Part shown: positions 16,556 through 26,902 of the stretch, piece by piece
Layout of the letters: each line of letters starts with the position of its first letter
Position numbering within the stretch: position 1 is the first letter of the stretch
Assembly (NCBI GenBank): GCA_015493225.1
Contig: WGDO01000048.1
Location: 1-34,500, forward strand
Origin: Patescibacteria group bacterium
GTDB taxonomy: Bacteria > Patescibacteriota > Minisyncoccia > Moranbacterales > DUUL01
Direction: 5' to 3'
DNA length: 34,500 bases
Program-made: the position numbers and the translations under genes
The notes under the pieces: generated by a model
Seen by the model: only the letters and a program-made list of their open reading frames with translations
What the model was told of the DNA's origin: nothing
The model's database searches: none

Positions 16556-18862
16556 ATGAAACAAAAATCCTTTTTTGATCCTCAGCTTATAAAAAAATAT
16601 TTATTTTCGATAACTCTTTTTGTGGGAGCATTTGGGGTGGCAATTTATAAAGTTCCTTCTTTATTTTTTCTACGAATCTCTTTTCTCCCTTTAAAATTAT
16701 ATTATTTATTATTTTTTGGTTCTCTGTTGTTTTTGGGAGTTCAAATTGCTAAGTCCCAAAAATCAACCATTCAAAAAATATCTTTTTTTCTCTGGGCGAC
16801 CCTTCCCTCGGAAATTGTTTTAATTTTAATAGCCTGGAAGACTCAAGCATTTCAATCACACTCTATTCATTGGGTATTCTTATTATTAGTTAATTTATGG
16901 CCAGTATTATTAACGGGTTATCTTATTTATTACTATTCTTTACAATTCAATTCCCAAAAGAAAAAATCAGTATCTTCAAAAAAAACAGTCTCTTCTTCAA
17001 ATTTATCTTTGACAACCGTTATTCTTCTTGGTCTTATTTTGTTAATACATTTTTCTTTTGGATTTTATCATCTTGGGAAAGAAGCCTATGTTGACGAACG
17101 TCTTTGGACCTATAGCAATTCTCATCGAATTGAAAAATATTGGAATAATATTTTAGAAGGTGACTGGAAAAACACCAGGCCGAGTGATAAACCAGGAATA
17201 AGTTTGGCTTTTTTATCTGGCCCTTCTCTACTTTTTGTTACTCCCTCTAATTTTAAAGATGATATTCCAGATAAAGAAGCTTTTACTAGAATGTTCTTTG
17301 CAATGAGATTGCCAATTCTAATTTTCAGCACTCTTATTTTATTATTATTTTATCATCTCCTGAGTAATTTATTTAACAGTAAAATAGGACTTCTAGCCAC
17401 AGCCTTTATCGGATTATCACCAATTCTACTTGGTGTTAGTCGTTTAATTAATCCTGATTCTCTAAGTTGGTCGATTATTCCTTTAACGATTCTCTCATTT
17501 TTTAATTACCAAAAAACAAAAAAACTTCGCTGGCTTTATTTAACTGGCATTTTACTTGGCTGGGGATTATTAACTAAATACATCGCCAATCTTCTTTTTT
17601 TATTTTTCTTACTTTTAATATTTACTGAAAATATTTTACCTATTAAAATCACCAAGGCAGAAGTTAAGAAAAATATTCGTGAATCTCTAAAATCCCTGGG
17701 AATTATTTCCCTAATTGCTTTGTTGACATTTTATATTTTTTATCCTGGTGTCTGGGTCAAACCAGACCGCTTGCTCATTGGCACAATTTGGAGTCAACCT
17801 TTTGAGCCTATTTGGAAATATTTTGTGGGACTTGTCGCCGTAATAATCATTGATTATATTTTCAATAAATCCGGTCTAACTACTTGGGTTAATTGGCAAC
17901 TACGCAAATTACGAATATTTACATCTCTTGTTCCTTGGATATTTTTAATTACCATAATAATCACTTTGTACAATGTATATTTTGCTGGACATCCTATTAA
18001 TTTTGAAGCTATGCTTACTTCCCCAAAAACTGCCATTGATGACGGTACTTTTATTTTGAATTTTCAAGCCTTTGTCGTTAGTTTTTATGTTTTACTTTTC
18101 GGTATTTCTCCCCTAGCTTTTCTTGGTGTAATATTTGCTGTTTTTGCTGAATTGTCAAAAAAAAGCAAACAAAAATTATCTGCTTATCCTTATATTTGGT
18201 ATTTATTTCTATTTATAATTGTTTTTTATCTGGCTTCTATTTTTAGTACCACCATAGCCATCGTTCGTTATCAAATAATTATTTATCCTTTAATTTTTGT
18301 AATCGCTTCCTATGGTTGGTCTTCTATATTAAAATCCGTCTTCAAAAAAGATTCTTCAAAACTTTTTTATTGGTTGCTAGGAATTGTAATTTTAATTTCT
18401 TCATTTACTCTCTATTCCATCCGACCATATTATTTCAGTTACAATAGTCCTCTTTTGCCTCAAAAATATTTGATAAATATTAAAGATATGGGCGATGGCA
18501 ATTACGAAGCAACTCAATATTTAAATAATCTCCCCAATGCTAAAAACCTCAAAGTCTGGACGGACAAAAGAGGAGTTTGTCAGTTTTTCATTGGGCAAGA
18601 TTGTTCCAGTGGAATAGGCGAGAAAAGTTTTTTAAAGCATGGGCCTCGCTATGATTATTTTGTCATCTCCAAGGGAAGAGAAAAACGAAGTATGAAAATT
18701 TCTGAAATCTACGCTTCTGGAAAACCAAATTATCCAATTCATATGCGAGAACTTTACGAAAGCTCTAATGACAAAGCAGATTTTATAATACACCCTGGCA
18801 ATCGCCAAGCAAATTACATCAAAATCATCCCGGAAAAAAATGTTCATGTTTGGAGAAAATAG
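16556..18862 (+). CDS. GT39/ArnT-like membrane glycosyltransferase
   Basis: Many TM helices; YVDERLW and DKPGISLAFLSG near the N-terminus, and the shared C-terminal motif LNNLPNAKNLKVWTDKRGVCQFFIG. Confidence 0.75.
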   Translation: MKQKSFFDPQLIKKYLFSITLFVGAFGVAIYKVPSLFFLRISFLPLKLYYLLFFGSLLFLGVQIAKSQKSTIQKISFFLWATLPSEIVLILIAWKTQAFQSHSIHWVFLLLVNLWPVLLTGYLIYYYSLQFNSQKKKSVSSKKTVSSSNLSLTTVILLGLILLIHFSFGFYHLGKEAYVDERLWTYSNSHRIEKYWNNILEGDWKNTRPSDKPGISLAFLSGPSLLFVTPSNFKDDIPDKEAFTRMFFAMRLPILIFSTLILLLFYHLLSNLFNSKIGLLATAFIGLSPILLGVSRLINPDSLSWSIIPLTILSFFNYQKTKKLRWLYLTGILLGWGLLTKYIANLLFLFFLLLIFTENILPIKITKAEVKKNIRESLKSLGIISLIALLTFYIFYPGVWVKPDRLLIGTIWSQPFEPIWKYFVGLVAVIIIDYIFNKSGLTTWVNWQLRKLRIFTSLVPWIFLITIIITLYNVYFAGHPINFEAMLTSPKTAIDDGTFILNFQAFVVSFYVLLFGISPLAFLGVIFAVFAELSKKSKQKLSAYPYIWYLFLFIIVFYLASIFSTTIAIVRYQIIIYPLIFVIASYGWSSILKSVFKKDSSKLFYWLLGIVILISSFTLYSIRPYYFSYNSPLLPQKYLINIKDMGDGNYEATQYLNNLPNAKNLKVWTDKRGVCQFFIGQDCSSGIGEKSFLKHGPRYDYFVISKGREKRSMKISEIYASGKPNYPIHMRELYESSNDKADFIIHPGNRQANYIKIIPEKNVHVWRK

Positions 18863-18864
18863 TT

Positions 18865-19929
18865 TTACTCACCTTCTACATTTTTGAATCCATTCTGACC
18901 AACGGACTGAGAAGCATTTTTATATTTTAAATCTTTTCCGTCTTGACAATTGTATTTATCTGGACTGACTACTATTTTCTTCCAGCCCTTAATTCTCTCT
19001 CCTCTTCTTTTTTTATTTTTTTTGGTTTTCTTTTTAAAAACTCGATACTCCATTGCGACATTAATATCATCAGGGGTAATTGTGACATAATAGAAATTTC
19101 CACCCTCTTTAAACCTGTATTCTGGTTTTAAAAATCTATTTTCTTTCCAGGCACCATTTAATACAAAATATTTAGTTGGTCCGTCTTGCATGGAGCATAA
19201 AGTTTCAATGTGTCCGGAAAATACGGCTCTGACTTTATACTCACTAAATAATTTATGTAATTTTTCGCCCTGGGGAAAAACTACCCAATTGGTAAATAAA
19301 TCTGTATTAACGGGGGGTTGATGCATAAACACAATTGTGTCCTTATTTTTATTTACAGCATCTTTTAAAGTATTTTCTAACCATTGCCACTCTTCGTCGT
19401 TAATACGTCCAGGGTAAGAACTCTTACCAGGCTCGGCATCTGTTTGATCTTCTAGAAAATTTGCATCCACAATTACTAGTCGATAATTTTTAATGTCTTT
19501 ATAATAATAGGTTTTTTTATAACCAGTTAAATCTAGCCAATCTTTTTTGGTGAATTTTCTCACCTCATGATTTCCCAAAACATGATAGAATGGCATTTTT
19601 AATTTTGCAAATTGCTTATTCATTATACGCCAATCTTTTATTGAATTTTTATCTTTACCATCCGTAAAATCTCCCAGCTCCAAAGTAACATCTGGTTTAA
19701 ACTTTTTATTCATTCTATTGATAAATCTACTGATAGCTCCTTGACTTTTCCAGTTAATTTCCCATTTTCCATCTATCTCTTTCCCATATCCAGCCACATC
19801 TGTTATTAAACCAATCTTCAGAAAATTATCTGTCTGCCTATGTCCCAAAAAATTTCCGTAATTTAAATAAACCACAGCCCCAATACTAACTAGCAATATT
19901 ATTAACAAACTTTTAGATACTTTATCCAT
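18865..19929 (-). CDS. Membrane-anchored calcineurin-like metallophosphoesterase
   Basis: LITDVAGYG, LELGDFTDG, YHVLGNHEVR, FMHQPP, VFSGHIE metallophosphatase motifs; N-terminal TM anchor. Confidence 0.85.
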   Translation of the reverse strand: MDKVSKSLLIILLVSIGAVVYLNYGNFLGHRQTDNFLKIGLITDVAGYGKEIDGKWEINWKSQGAISRFINRMNKKFKPDVTLELGDFTDGKDKNSIKDWRIMNKQFAKLKMPFYHVLGNHEVRKFTKKDWLDLTGYKKTYYYKDIKNYRLVIVDANFLEDQTDAEPGKSSYPGRINDEEWQWLENTLKDAVNKNKDTIVFMHQPPVNTDLFTNWVVFPQGEKLHKLFSEYKVRAVFSGHIETLCSMQDGPTKYFVLNGAWKENRFLKPEYRFKEGGNFYYVTITPDDINVAMEYRVFKKKTKKNKKRRGERIKGWKKIVVSPDKYNCQDGKDLKYKNASQSVGQNGFKNVEGE

Positions 19930-20076
19930 AAATTTTAATTTAAAATTTAAATCTCCCTAGATGGGATTGTTTCTAGGTAAAATTACAATAGCACTAAAAA
20001 GAATAAAAAACAAGTTCGTTGAATAAAAATATTAAATATGTTAATATTAAAATACATTTAATGATAATTATATTTT

Positions 20077-22014
20077 ATGCGTCAAAAACAATTTACTTCT
20101 AAGCTACGCTTTGTAGCTGTTTTACTTTTTGCCATATCGTCTTTTATTTCAATTGGACTTTACCATCTTGGCCAATTTGAAACCAGTGATGAACATCTTT
20201 GGAAAAATATGCGTATTCCTCTTTATTGGGAAGGAATTTCCCAGGGATTAAAAACTGGAAATTGGGAAAAAACTTATATCAATGACAAACCGGGGGTTTC
20301 CCTAGCTTTGATCTCTGGTATTGGACTACCGTTTGTTCCGGATCCCACTCAACAACGACTATTGGGTACAGAAAAAAAATATGGTGGTCTTTTTAAAATT
20401 TATGATGTTTCCCAAACGGAACATTTAAATTTTGCTCTTCGCCTTCCCCTACTGCTTTTCAATGGACTGGTTATGCTTCCCTTGTTATTTTTCTTGGTTT
20501 ATCGAGCCACTGATAATAAAAAAATAGCTGACTTTTTTATTTTATTTATTGGACTAAATCCTATTTTAATTGGTATTAGTCAAATTATGAATCCCGATGC
20601 TTTACTTTGGAGTTTTGGAGCTGGCGGAGTTTTTAGTTTTATGGCTTTACTAAAAACAAAAGAAAGAAAGTTTATTTGGCTAACTGGATTGCTAACTGGT
20701 TTTGCTCTGCTGAGTAAATATACCGCTAATCTATTATTTTTATTTTATGGACTAATGGCTTTTATTTATTGGCTTTATACTCCCAAAATAAATCGTCAAT
20801 ATTGGAAAAATTTTTTAAGAAATTATTTTTTTATTATCTTAATCTCCTGGACTGTTTTTGCTTTGTTTGTACCGGCGGTTATTCAAACACCCGATTTTTT
20901 CTCCTGGAAAAAACCTAAGCATTTTGCCTATGGGACTTATTTATCACCAGCTCTTAAGCCAATCATCAAACCATTAATTTTAGCATTATTTGTTTTAATA
21001 CTAGATAGTTTTATTTTAAAAAACTCTCTACTATTATTTTTGCGAAAACAATTCCGTCGATATCGCTTCTGGCTACTTCGCCTAACGGCACTGATTTTAT
21101 TGAGCTTGTTTTTGTTTGTAATATTTAATGCTCTTTCCGGAGCTAAACAAATTCCCCTGGATGACCTAAAGGAGAAAATTGGCAGTACTAAAAAATTGCA
21201 CTTCTATTTTACCCAGGGAAACCCGTTGTTGATTTCCTATGCTAAACAAATTTCCGTGGAGTCATTTAATTTTATTTTTTCTCTACCGGCTTTAAATATT
21301 TTCCTTTTGTTTTTTCTTTGGATTTTTGCATTGGTAAAACCAAAAAAACTACCTTACTCTAGTGAAATAATTTTCTTTTCTCTGGTGCCTTTTATTTTCT
21401 TTGGCGGTGGATTGTTGGCTAAAGTATTTGTTAATGTTCGCTATTCAATTTTACTCTACCCTTTCTTTTCTCTTCTCTCCGCCATTGCTCTGTATCTTTT
21501 AATTAAACAATTATCCTTAAAAAAAATAGCCTCAAAAAAAATATTAACTGTTGGAGCGGTGTTGATTATCATAGTTTACCAATCAATTATCCTTTTTTCC
21601 ATTAAACCTTTCTTCTTTAATTTTCAAAATGTTTTCCTTCCGAAAAAATATGTTTTGACTGATTCCTGGAGTTATGGAATATATGAAGCAGCGGCAAAAT
21701 TAAATTCTCTGCCGAATGCCAAGGAATTACAGGTTTGGTCTGACCGTGGATCTTTTTGCCGTTATTTTATTGGACACTGTATTAAAAATCGTCGCATTGA
21801 CCGTTCTAAAATTAAGCCAGATTTTTTTGTTATCACCAGACGAAATGTAGCTCGGGGAAGATTTTTTGCCTGGAAAAAAGTTACCGAACAACTTGCTAAT
21901 CATCCAGCGAGCTATTATTATCAAGGAGCTGTTTTCCAAAAACCATGGTGGGAAATAAAAATAGATAACCGCCCTAAAAATTATATAAAAATAATTAAAG
22001 CCGATGAAAAATAA
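20077..22014 (+). CDS. GT39/ArnT-like membrane glycosyltransferase (paralog)
   Basis: FETSDEHLW, NDKPGVSLALISGIG, multiple TMs, LNSLPNAKELQVWSDRGSFCRYFIGHC, RPKNYIKII. Confidence 0.75.
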   Translation: MRQKQFTSKLRFVAVLLFAISSFISIGLYHLGQFETSDEHLWKNMRIPLYWEGISQGLKTGNWEKTYINDKPGVSLALISGIGLPFVPDPTQQRLLGTEKKYGGLFKIYDVSQTEHLNFALRLPLLLFNGLVMLPLLFFLVYRATDNKKIADFFILFIGLNPILIGISQIMNPDALLWSFGAGGVFSFMALLKTKERKFIWLTGLLTGFALLSKYTANLLFLFYGLMAFIYWLYTPKINRQYWKNFLRNYFFIILISWTVFALFVPAVIQTPDFFSWKKPKHFAYGTYLSPALKPIIKPLILALFVLILDSFILKNSLLLFLRKQFRRYRFWLLRLTALILLSLFLFVIFNALSGAKQIPLDDLKEKIGSTKKLHFYFTQGNPLLISYAKQISVESFNFIFSLPALNIFLLFFLWIFALVKPKKLPYSSEIIFFSLVPFIFFGGGLLAKVFVNVRYSILLYPFFSLLSAIALYLLIKQLSLKKIASKKILTVGAVLIIIVYQSIILFSIKPFFFNFQNVFLPKKYVLTDSWSYGIYEAAAKLNSLPNAKELQVWSDRGSFCRYFIGHCIKNRRIDRSKIKPDFFVITRRNVARGRFFAWKKVTEQLANHPASYYYQGAVFQKPWWEIKIDNRPKNYIKIIKADEK

Positions 22015-23485
22015 AAAATTAAAAATAAATTTTGAAACAATTTTAATTATTAGTGCTTTATTAATTATTGGCTTGATATTATTTTTACCTAGAGTTGTTA
22101 TCCTAGTTAACCACTCTGATATTTTATCAATTTTCGCACAAAAAATACCAGAAACTGAAGTCACCTATACTTTACCAAATAATCAAACTGTAAAACCGCC
22201 GGATAGAATATGCAATATCAAAAAGTTTGGGGCCACAGCTGGAGACTCTACTAAGGCCAAAGAAAATAGATTGGCCATTCAATCAGCCATAGATTCCTGT
22301 GTCGATGAAAAACATTCTTTATTTATTCCGGCCGGCAATTGGTTTACCGGCAGTTTATATTTTAATAAAAACACTTGGTTGATTTTAAATAAAGAAGCTA
22401 CTCTTAATTTCGTTTACGACCCAGAATTATACAGACCCCTGCGCCCTTCTCGTTTTGAAGGTTATGAATTAATAAACTTTTCTGCCCCTCTTTATTTTGA
22501 CCATCTTAGCGGTGGTGGTATAATTGGGGGAGGAAAAATTAAAATTGTCAATCCAGAAAAATGGTATACCTGGGACAAAAAAGAGAAGCCGGCGAAAAAT
22601 AGACTTCTTCAATTCTCCCAAGAAAACGTTCCTCTAGAACAAAGAGTTTTCGATAAAGTAACGGATGGTTTACGTCCACCTTTTTTACAACTTTACAATG
22701 TAAAGAATTTTGTTCTGGATAATTTTATTGTTGAAAATTCAACATCCTGGACAATCCACGCCCTTTATAGTCAAAACCTACTTATCCAAAATTTAAATAT
22801 TTTTACCAATGGACCAAATACTGATGGTATTGTTCTTGATTCATCTACTAACGCCATTGTTAGAAATAATATCCTCAATACCGGTGATGATGCCATTGTT
22901 CTCAAGTCTGGTTCCGATGAAGATGGTCGACGAATTGCCAAACCAACTGAGAAAATTTTAATTGAAGATAATTTCATAAAAGATGCTCATGGAGCAGTGG
23001 TAATTGGCAGTGAAATGACTGGCGGTGTTCAGGATATAACTATCAAGAATATTAAAATTGAAAAAGCGGATATTGGTTTGCGTCTTAAAACTCGTCCTGG
23101 TCGGGGAGGCTTTATTCGTAATATAAATTTAGATCACTTGGAAGCTCAAAAATTAAGAGCGGAATTATTGAAAATTAATGCTCATTACAAGGAAGCTATT
23201 AAAAACAAGAACTCGTCGCCGAAACCATATCCGATCGTGGAAAATATTACTGTTAATAATTTAACTGCTGAAACAACTGAACGAGTCATTTTCATTGATG
23301 GCTTAAAAGAAAATCCTTTTAAAAATATTCACCTGAAAAACATAACCGCTCAACAAAGAAGATCTTCCCACATAAAGAATACGACTGACCCTGATCTACA
23401 AAATATTAATATAACTTTTATACCCAGAAAAGATATCAAAAAAGAAGGTAAAAATAAACTTAAAAAAGTACTTATATTTAATTAA
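22004..23485 (+). CDS. GH28 polygalacturonase-like right-handed beta-helix protein, N-terminal membrane anchor
   Basis: NTDGIVLDSS, NTGDDAIVLKSG, AHGAVVIGSE, RLKTRPGRGG correspond to the GH28 NTD, DD, HG and RxK catalytic motifs. Confidence 0.85.
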   Translation: MKNKKLKINFETILIISALLIIGLILFLPRVVILVNHSDILSIFAQKIPETEVTYTLPNNQTVKPPDRICNIKKFGATAGDSTKAKENRLAIQSAIDSCVDEKHSLFIPAGNWFTGSLYFNKNTWLILNKEATLNFVYDPELYRPLRPSRFEGYELINFSAPLYFDHLSGGGIIGGGKIKIVNPEKWYTWDKKEKPAKNRLLQFSQENVPLEQRVFDKVTDGLRPPFLQLYNVKNFVLDNFIVENSTSWTIHALYSQNLLIQNLNIFTNGPNTDGIVLDSSTNAIVRNNILNTGDDAIVLKSGSDEDGRRIAKPTEKILIEDNFIKDAHGAVVIGSEMTGGVQDITIKNIKIEKADIGLRLKTRPGRGGFIRNINLDHLEAQKLRAELLKINAHYKEAIKNKNSSPKPYPIVENITVNNLTAETTERVIFIDGLKENPFKNIHLKNITAQQRRSSHIKNTTDPDLQNINITFIPRKDIKKEGKNKLKKVLIFN

Positions 23486-25450
23486 ATGAAAAAATTCTTA
23501 AAAACATATTTTCCACTATTAATTGCCGTAATTATATTTATTGGTTTTGGCTTTTTTCATTTGACCAAATTTGAGACCACCGATGAACATTTTTGGAAAT
23601 ATGACCGAATTGATAAATATTTTAATGGCTGGCGAGAACACGATTGGAAAAAAACCAGAATTAATGATAAACCGGGAGTAACAGTGGCTCTCATTTCTGG
23701 GATTGGGCGAGTTTTTATTCCTCCTCTAAAAAGTCATGAGGATTTGTCAGCTAAAGAAAAAAACAGCTTTGTTCTTCCCAACGGACATCGAAAAAGTTTT
23801 TATAATTTTTTTCATACTGACTGGACAGAAAAAATTAACTTGGCCCTCAGATTACCTCTGCTATTATTTAATGGCCTTTTAATGTTACCCTTGATGTTTT
23901 TCACTCTTCGACGAGCCTTCGGTAAACAAATTGCTGACTGGGGAATTATTTTAATTGGTAGCAATCCAATCTTGATTGGTATTTCCCAGATTATAAATCC
24001 CGACGCCCTGCTTTGGAGTTTTAGTACTGTAGCTCTTTTTTCTTTTATCGCTCTATTAAAAACCAATGAGCGAAAATTTATTTTTTTAACCGGACTAATG
24101 ACTGGTCTAGCCCTGCTGTCAAAATACACTGCTAACTTATTATTCGTTTTTTATGCTTTGGTTTATATTTTGTATACCTTGAATGCATCACTAAAATACA
24201 AATCATCGCTAAAAGAAATGTTATTAGACTATGGTCGTAGAATGCTTATAATTATTGCAACTGCCTGGGGAATTGTAATTTCATTGATGCCAGCTGTACT
24301 TATAATTCCTAGACACTTTTTATACGCCACAATTTACTCTCCCGTTTTTCAATCTCCAATAAAAATTCTAACCACTCTTCTCCATCTGAATAATCTTTTT
24401 TATCTAGGCAATGGACATTACCGAACTATCCCCCTTGGACTATTTTCCCTTGTTATTTTTCTAAGTTTATTTGTGATTTTACCACCAATTGTTTTAGTAA
24501 TATTTAAAAAATATCCAAAAATTGTTAAATTAATTGGCAATTTTTTTATTATTTTCTTATTATTGATATTCACTCTGTCATTTATCAATGCCTGGTTCAA
24601 TACACCACTTTTTTCTTTAGATAATTTAAAAGAGAATTCTCTTTCCAGTGATGTTTTGAAATTTAAACAATTGCGAGGTCAACCTTTTTTATTGTTTTGG
24701 ACCAATGCTTTATTGATTCAAGCCCAAAATTTTATATTTTCCCTTAGGGATTGGTTAATGCCAATTTTACTGGGTGGTTTTTTAATAACCCTGAAAAATT
24801 CAAAATCAAAAAAACTAAATTGGTTTATATATTTTTCAGCAATTATTCCTTTTGTATTTTTTATTGGGGGATTATTTGCTAATATATTCGTAAATATTCG
24901 CTACAGTTTAATGCTTTATCCTATTTTTATGGTTATCGGGGCAATAGCATTAGTGGAAATAAATAAAAAAATCACTTCTCGATTTTATCAAAAAGTTTTA
25001 TTTTTTATGATTTTATTATTTAGTTTCATATCTCTATGGCAAACTAAACCATTTTATTTTAACTACACCAACAATCTTTTGCCCCATAAATATGTGGTAA
25101 CCGATGCCTGGGGTTATGGTCTTTACGAAGCTGCTCAGTATTTAAACAGCTTGCCAAATGCTCAAAATGTCACAGCTTGGTCTGACCAGGAGGGTTTATG
25201 CCAATTCTTTGTTGGTAAATGTATCAGGGGACATAAAATTTATACTTATTACGTTAAACCCGATTATATTTTAATTACTCGTCGAGGATATATAACTAAA
25301 AGACCGGTGGTACGCAGTATTAATAGACAAAGAACCACTCTTGATTTAAGTAAACCCTATAGCCAAACTAGTCTCTCCAGCCCAGTTTGGCAATTAAACA
25401 TTGGGGGGCGTCCGAAAAATTTTGTAAAAATCATAAAAGTGATACCCTAA
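23486..25450 (+). CDS. GT39/ArnT-like membrane glycosyltransferase (paralog)
   Basis: FETTDEHFW, NDKPGVTVALISGIG, LNSLPNAQNVTAWSDQEGLCQFFVGKC, RPKNFVKII; begins right after the stop of the GH28 gene. Confidence 0.75.
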   Translation: MKKFLKTYFPLLIAVIIFIGFGFFHLTKFETTDEHFWKYDRIDKYFNGWREHDWKKTRINDKPGVTVALISGIGRVFIPPLKSHEDLSAKEKNSFVLPNGHRKSFYNFFHTDWTEKINLALRLPLLLFNGLLMLPLMFFTLRRAFGKQIADWGIILIGSNPILIGISQIINPDALLWSFSTVALFSFIALLKTNERKFIFLTGLMTGLALLSKYTANLLFVFYALVYILYTLNASLKYKSSLKEMLLDYGRRMLIIIATAWGIVISLMPAVLIIPRHFLYATIYSPVFQSPIKILTTLLHLNNLFYLGNGHYRTIPLGLFSLVIFLSLFVILPPIVLVIFKKYPKIVKLIGNFFIIFLLLIFTLSFINAWFNTPLFSLDNLKENSLSSDVLKFKQLRGQPFLLFWTNALLIQAQNFIFSLRDWLMPILLGGFLITLKNSKSKKLNWFIYFSAIIPFVFFIGGLFANIFVNIRYSLMLYPIFMVIGAIALVEINKKITSRFYQKVLFFMILLFSFISLWQTKPFYFNYTNNLLPHKYVVTDAWGYGLYEAAQYLNSLPNAQNVTAWSDQEGLCQFFVGKCIRGHKIYTYYVKPDYILITRRGYITKRPVVRSINRQRTTLDLSKPYSQTSLSSPVWQLNIGGRPKNFVKIIKVIP

Positions 25451-25471
25451 TTAAATTAATAAATTCTAAGT

Positions 25472-26902
25472 ATGGAAAATAAAACAAATACAGCAGATGT
25501 AATTATATTTGGAGCCGGTCCTTCTGGTTTGGCAGGTGCTCACGAGTTAGTAATTCACGACAAGAAAATAATTATATTTGAAAAAGATAAACAAGTTGGA
25601 GGAATTAGCAAAACAGTTAAATTCAAAGACTGTTATTTTGATTTGGGCGGACATCGCTTCTTTACTAAGTCCAAAAGAGTGAACAAACTTTGGAATAAAA
25701 CTCTGGGTGACAACTTCCTCAAAAGACCACGTCTATCTAGGATTTATTATCGTAATAAATTTTTCAATTACCCCATTAAACCCCTTAATGCTTTTAAAGG
25801 TCTTGGTCTAATTAATTCAATTCAGATTTTATTTAGCTATTTATTAATTAAATTATTCCCCTACAAAAAAGAAGATACTTTTGAAGAATGGACTTCAAAC
25901 AGGTTTGGTAAAAAATTATATAAAATATTTTTCAAAACCTACACAGAAAAACTTTGGGGAATACCCTGTACGGAAATTCAGGCCGAATGGGTTGCTCAGA
26001 GAATTAAAGGATTATCATTGCTTTCGGCAGTAAAAAATGCTCTTCTTCCTGATAAAAAATCAAAAATAAAAACTCTGATAAATGAATTTAAATACCCAAA
26101 ATACGGTCCAGGAATGATGTATAATAAAATGACTGAGGATATTAAACAAATGGGTGGAAAAATATATACAGAGACTGAAGTCTTAAAAATAAATCATACC
26201 AATTTTACCGTGGATAGCGTTACTGTTAAAAACAAAAATGCAGAAGCTATCGAGGAAGTTTTTTATGCGAAAAATTTCCTTTCCAGTATGCCAATCACGA
26301 CTCTAGTCAAACGCCTATCTCCTTCTGCTCCGGAAGAAGTTATACAGGCTGCCAATAATTTAACCTACCGAAGTTTTATTGCCATAAGCGTTATCTTGAA
26401 AGCACCTAACCCTTTTCCGGATACCTGGATTTACATACACTCTCCGGAGGTAAAAATGGGTCGGATTCAAAATTTTAAGAATTGGAGTCCTCACATGGTA
26501 ACCAATGATGAACAGGTTGCTCTTGGTTTAGAGTACTTTTGTACAGAGAATGACGAACTATGGAATATGAAAGACGAAGACCTTATAAAACTTGGTTTGG
26601 AAGAACTGGAAAAAATACATTTAGGAAAGAAAGAAACCTTTGTGGATGGATTTGTGGCTCGAGTACCGAAAGCTTATCCTGTTTACGATAGAACTTACAA
26701 TAAAAATTTAGAAGTTGTAAAAAATTATTTAGATAAATTTAAAAATTTACAACCCATCGGACGCTATGGAATGTTTAAATATAATAATATGGATCACTCT
26801 ATTCTTACCGGAATTTATGCTTCTGAAAATATTTTGGGAAAAGAACATAATATCTGGCAAGTAAATGCTGATCAAGAATATCATGAGCAAACAAAAAAAT
26901 AA
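25472..26902 (+). CDS. FAD-dependent amine-oxidase/UDP-galactopyranose mutase-like oxidoreductase
   Basis: VIIFGAGPSGLAGAHELV Rossmann motif, EKDKQVGGISKT, DLGGHRFFTKSK. Confidence 0.85.
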   Translation: MENKTNTADVIIFGAGPSGLAGAHELVIHDKKIIIFEKDKQVGGISKTVKFKDCYFDLGGHRFFTKSKRVNKLWNKTLGDNFLKRPRLSRIYYRNKFFNYPIKPLNAFKGLGLINSIQILFSYLLIKLFPYKKEDTFEEWTSNRFGKKLYKIFFKTYTEKLWGIPCTEIQAEWVAQRIKGLSLLSAVKNALLPDKKSKIKTLINEFKYPKYGPGMMYNKMTEDIKQMGGKIYTETEVLKINHTNFTVDSVTVKNKNAEAIEEVFYAKNFLSSMPITTLVKRLSPSAPEEVIQAANNLTYRSFIAISVILKAPNPFPDTWIYIHSPEVKMGRIQNFKNWSPHMVTNDEQVALGLEYFCTENDELWNMKDEDLIKLGLEELEKIHLGKKETFVDGFVARVPKAYPVYDRTYNKNLEVVKNYLDKFKNLQPIGRYGMFKYNNMDHSILTGIYASENILGKEHNIWQVNADQEYHEQTKK

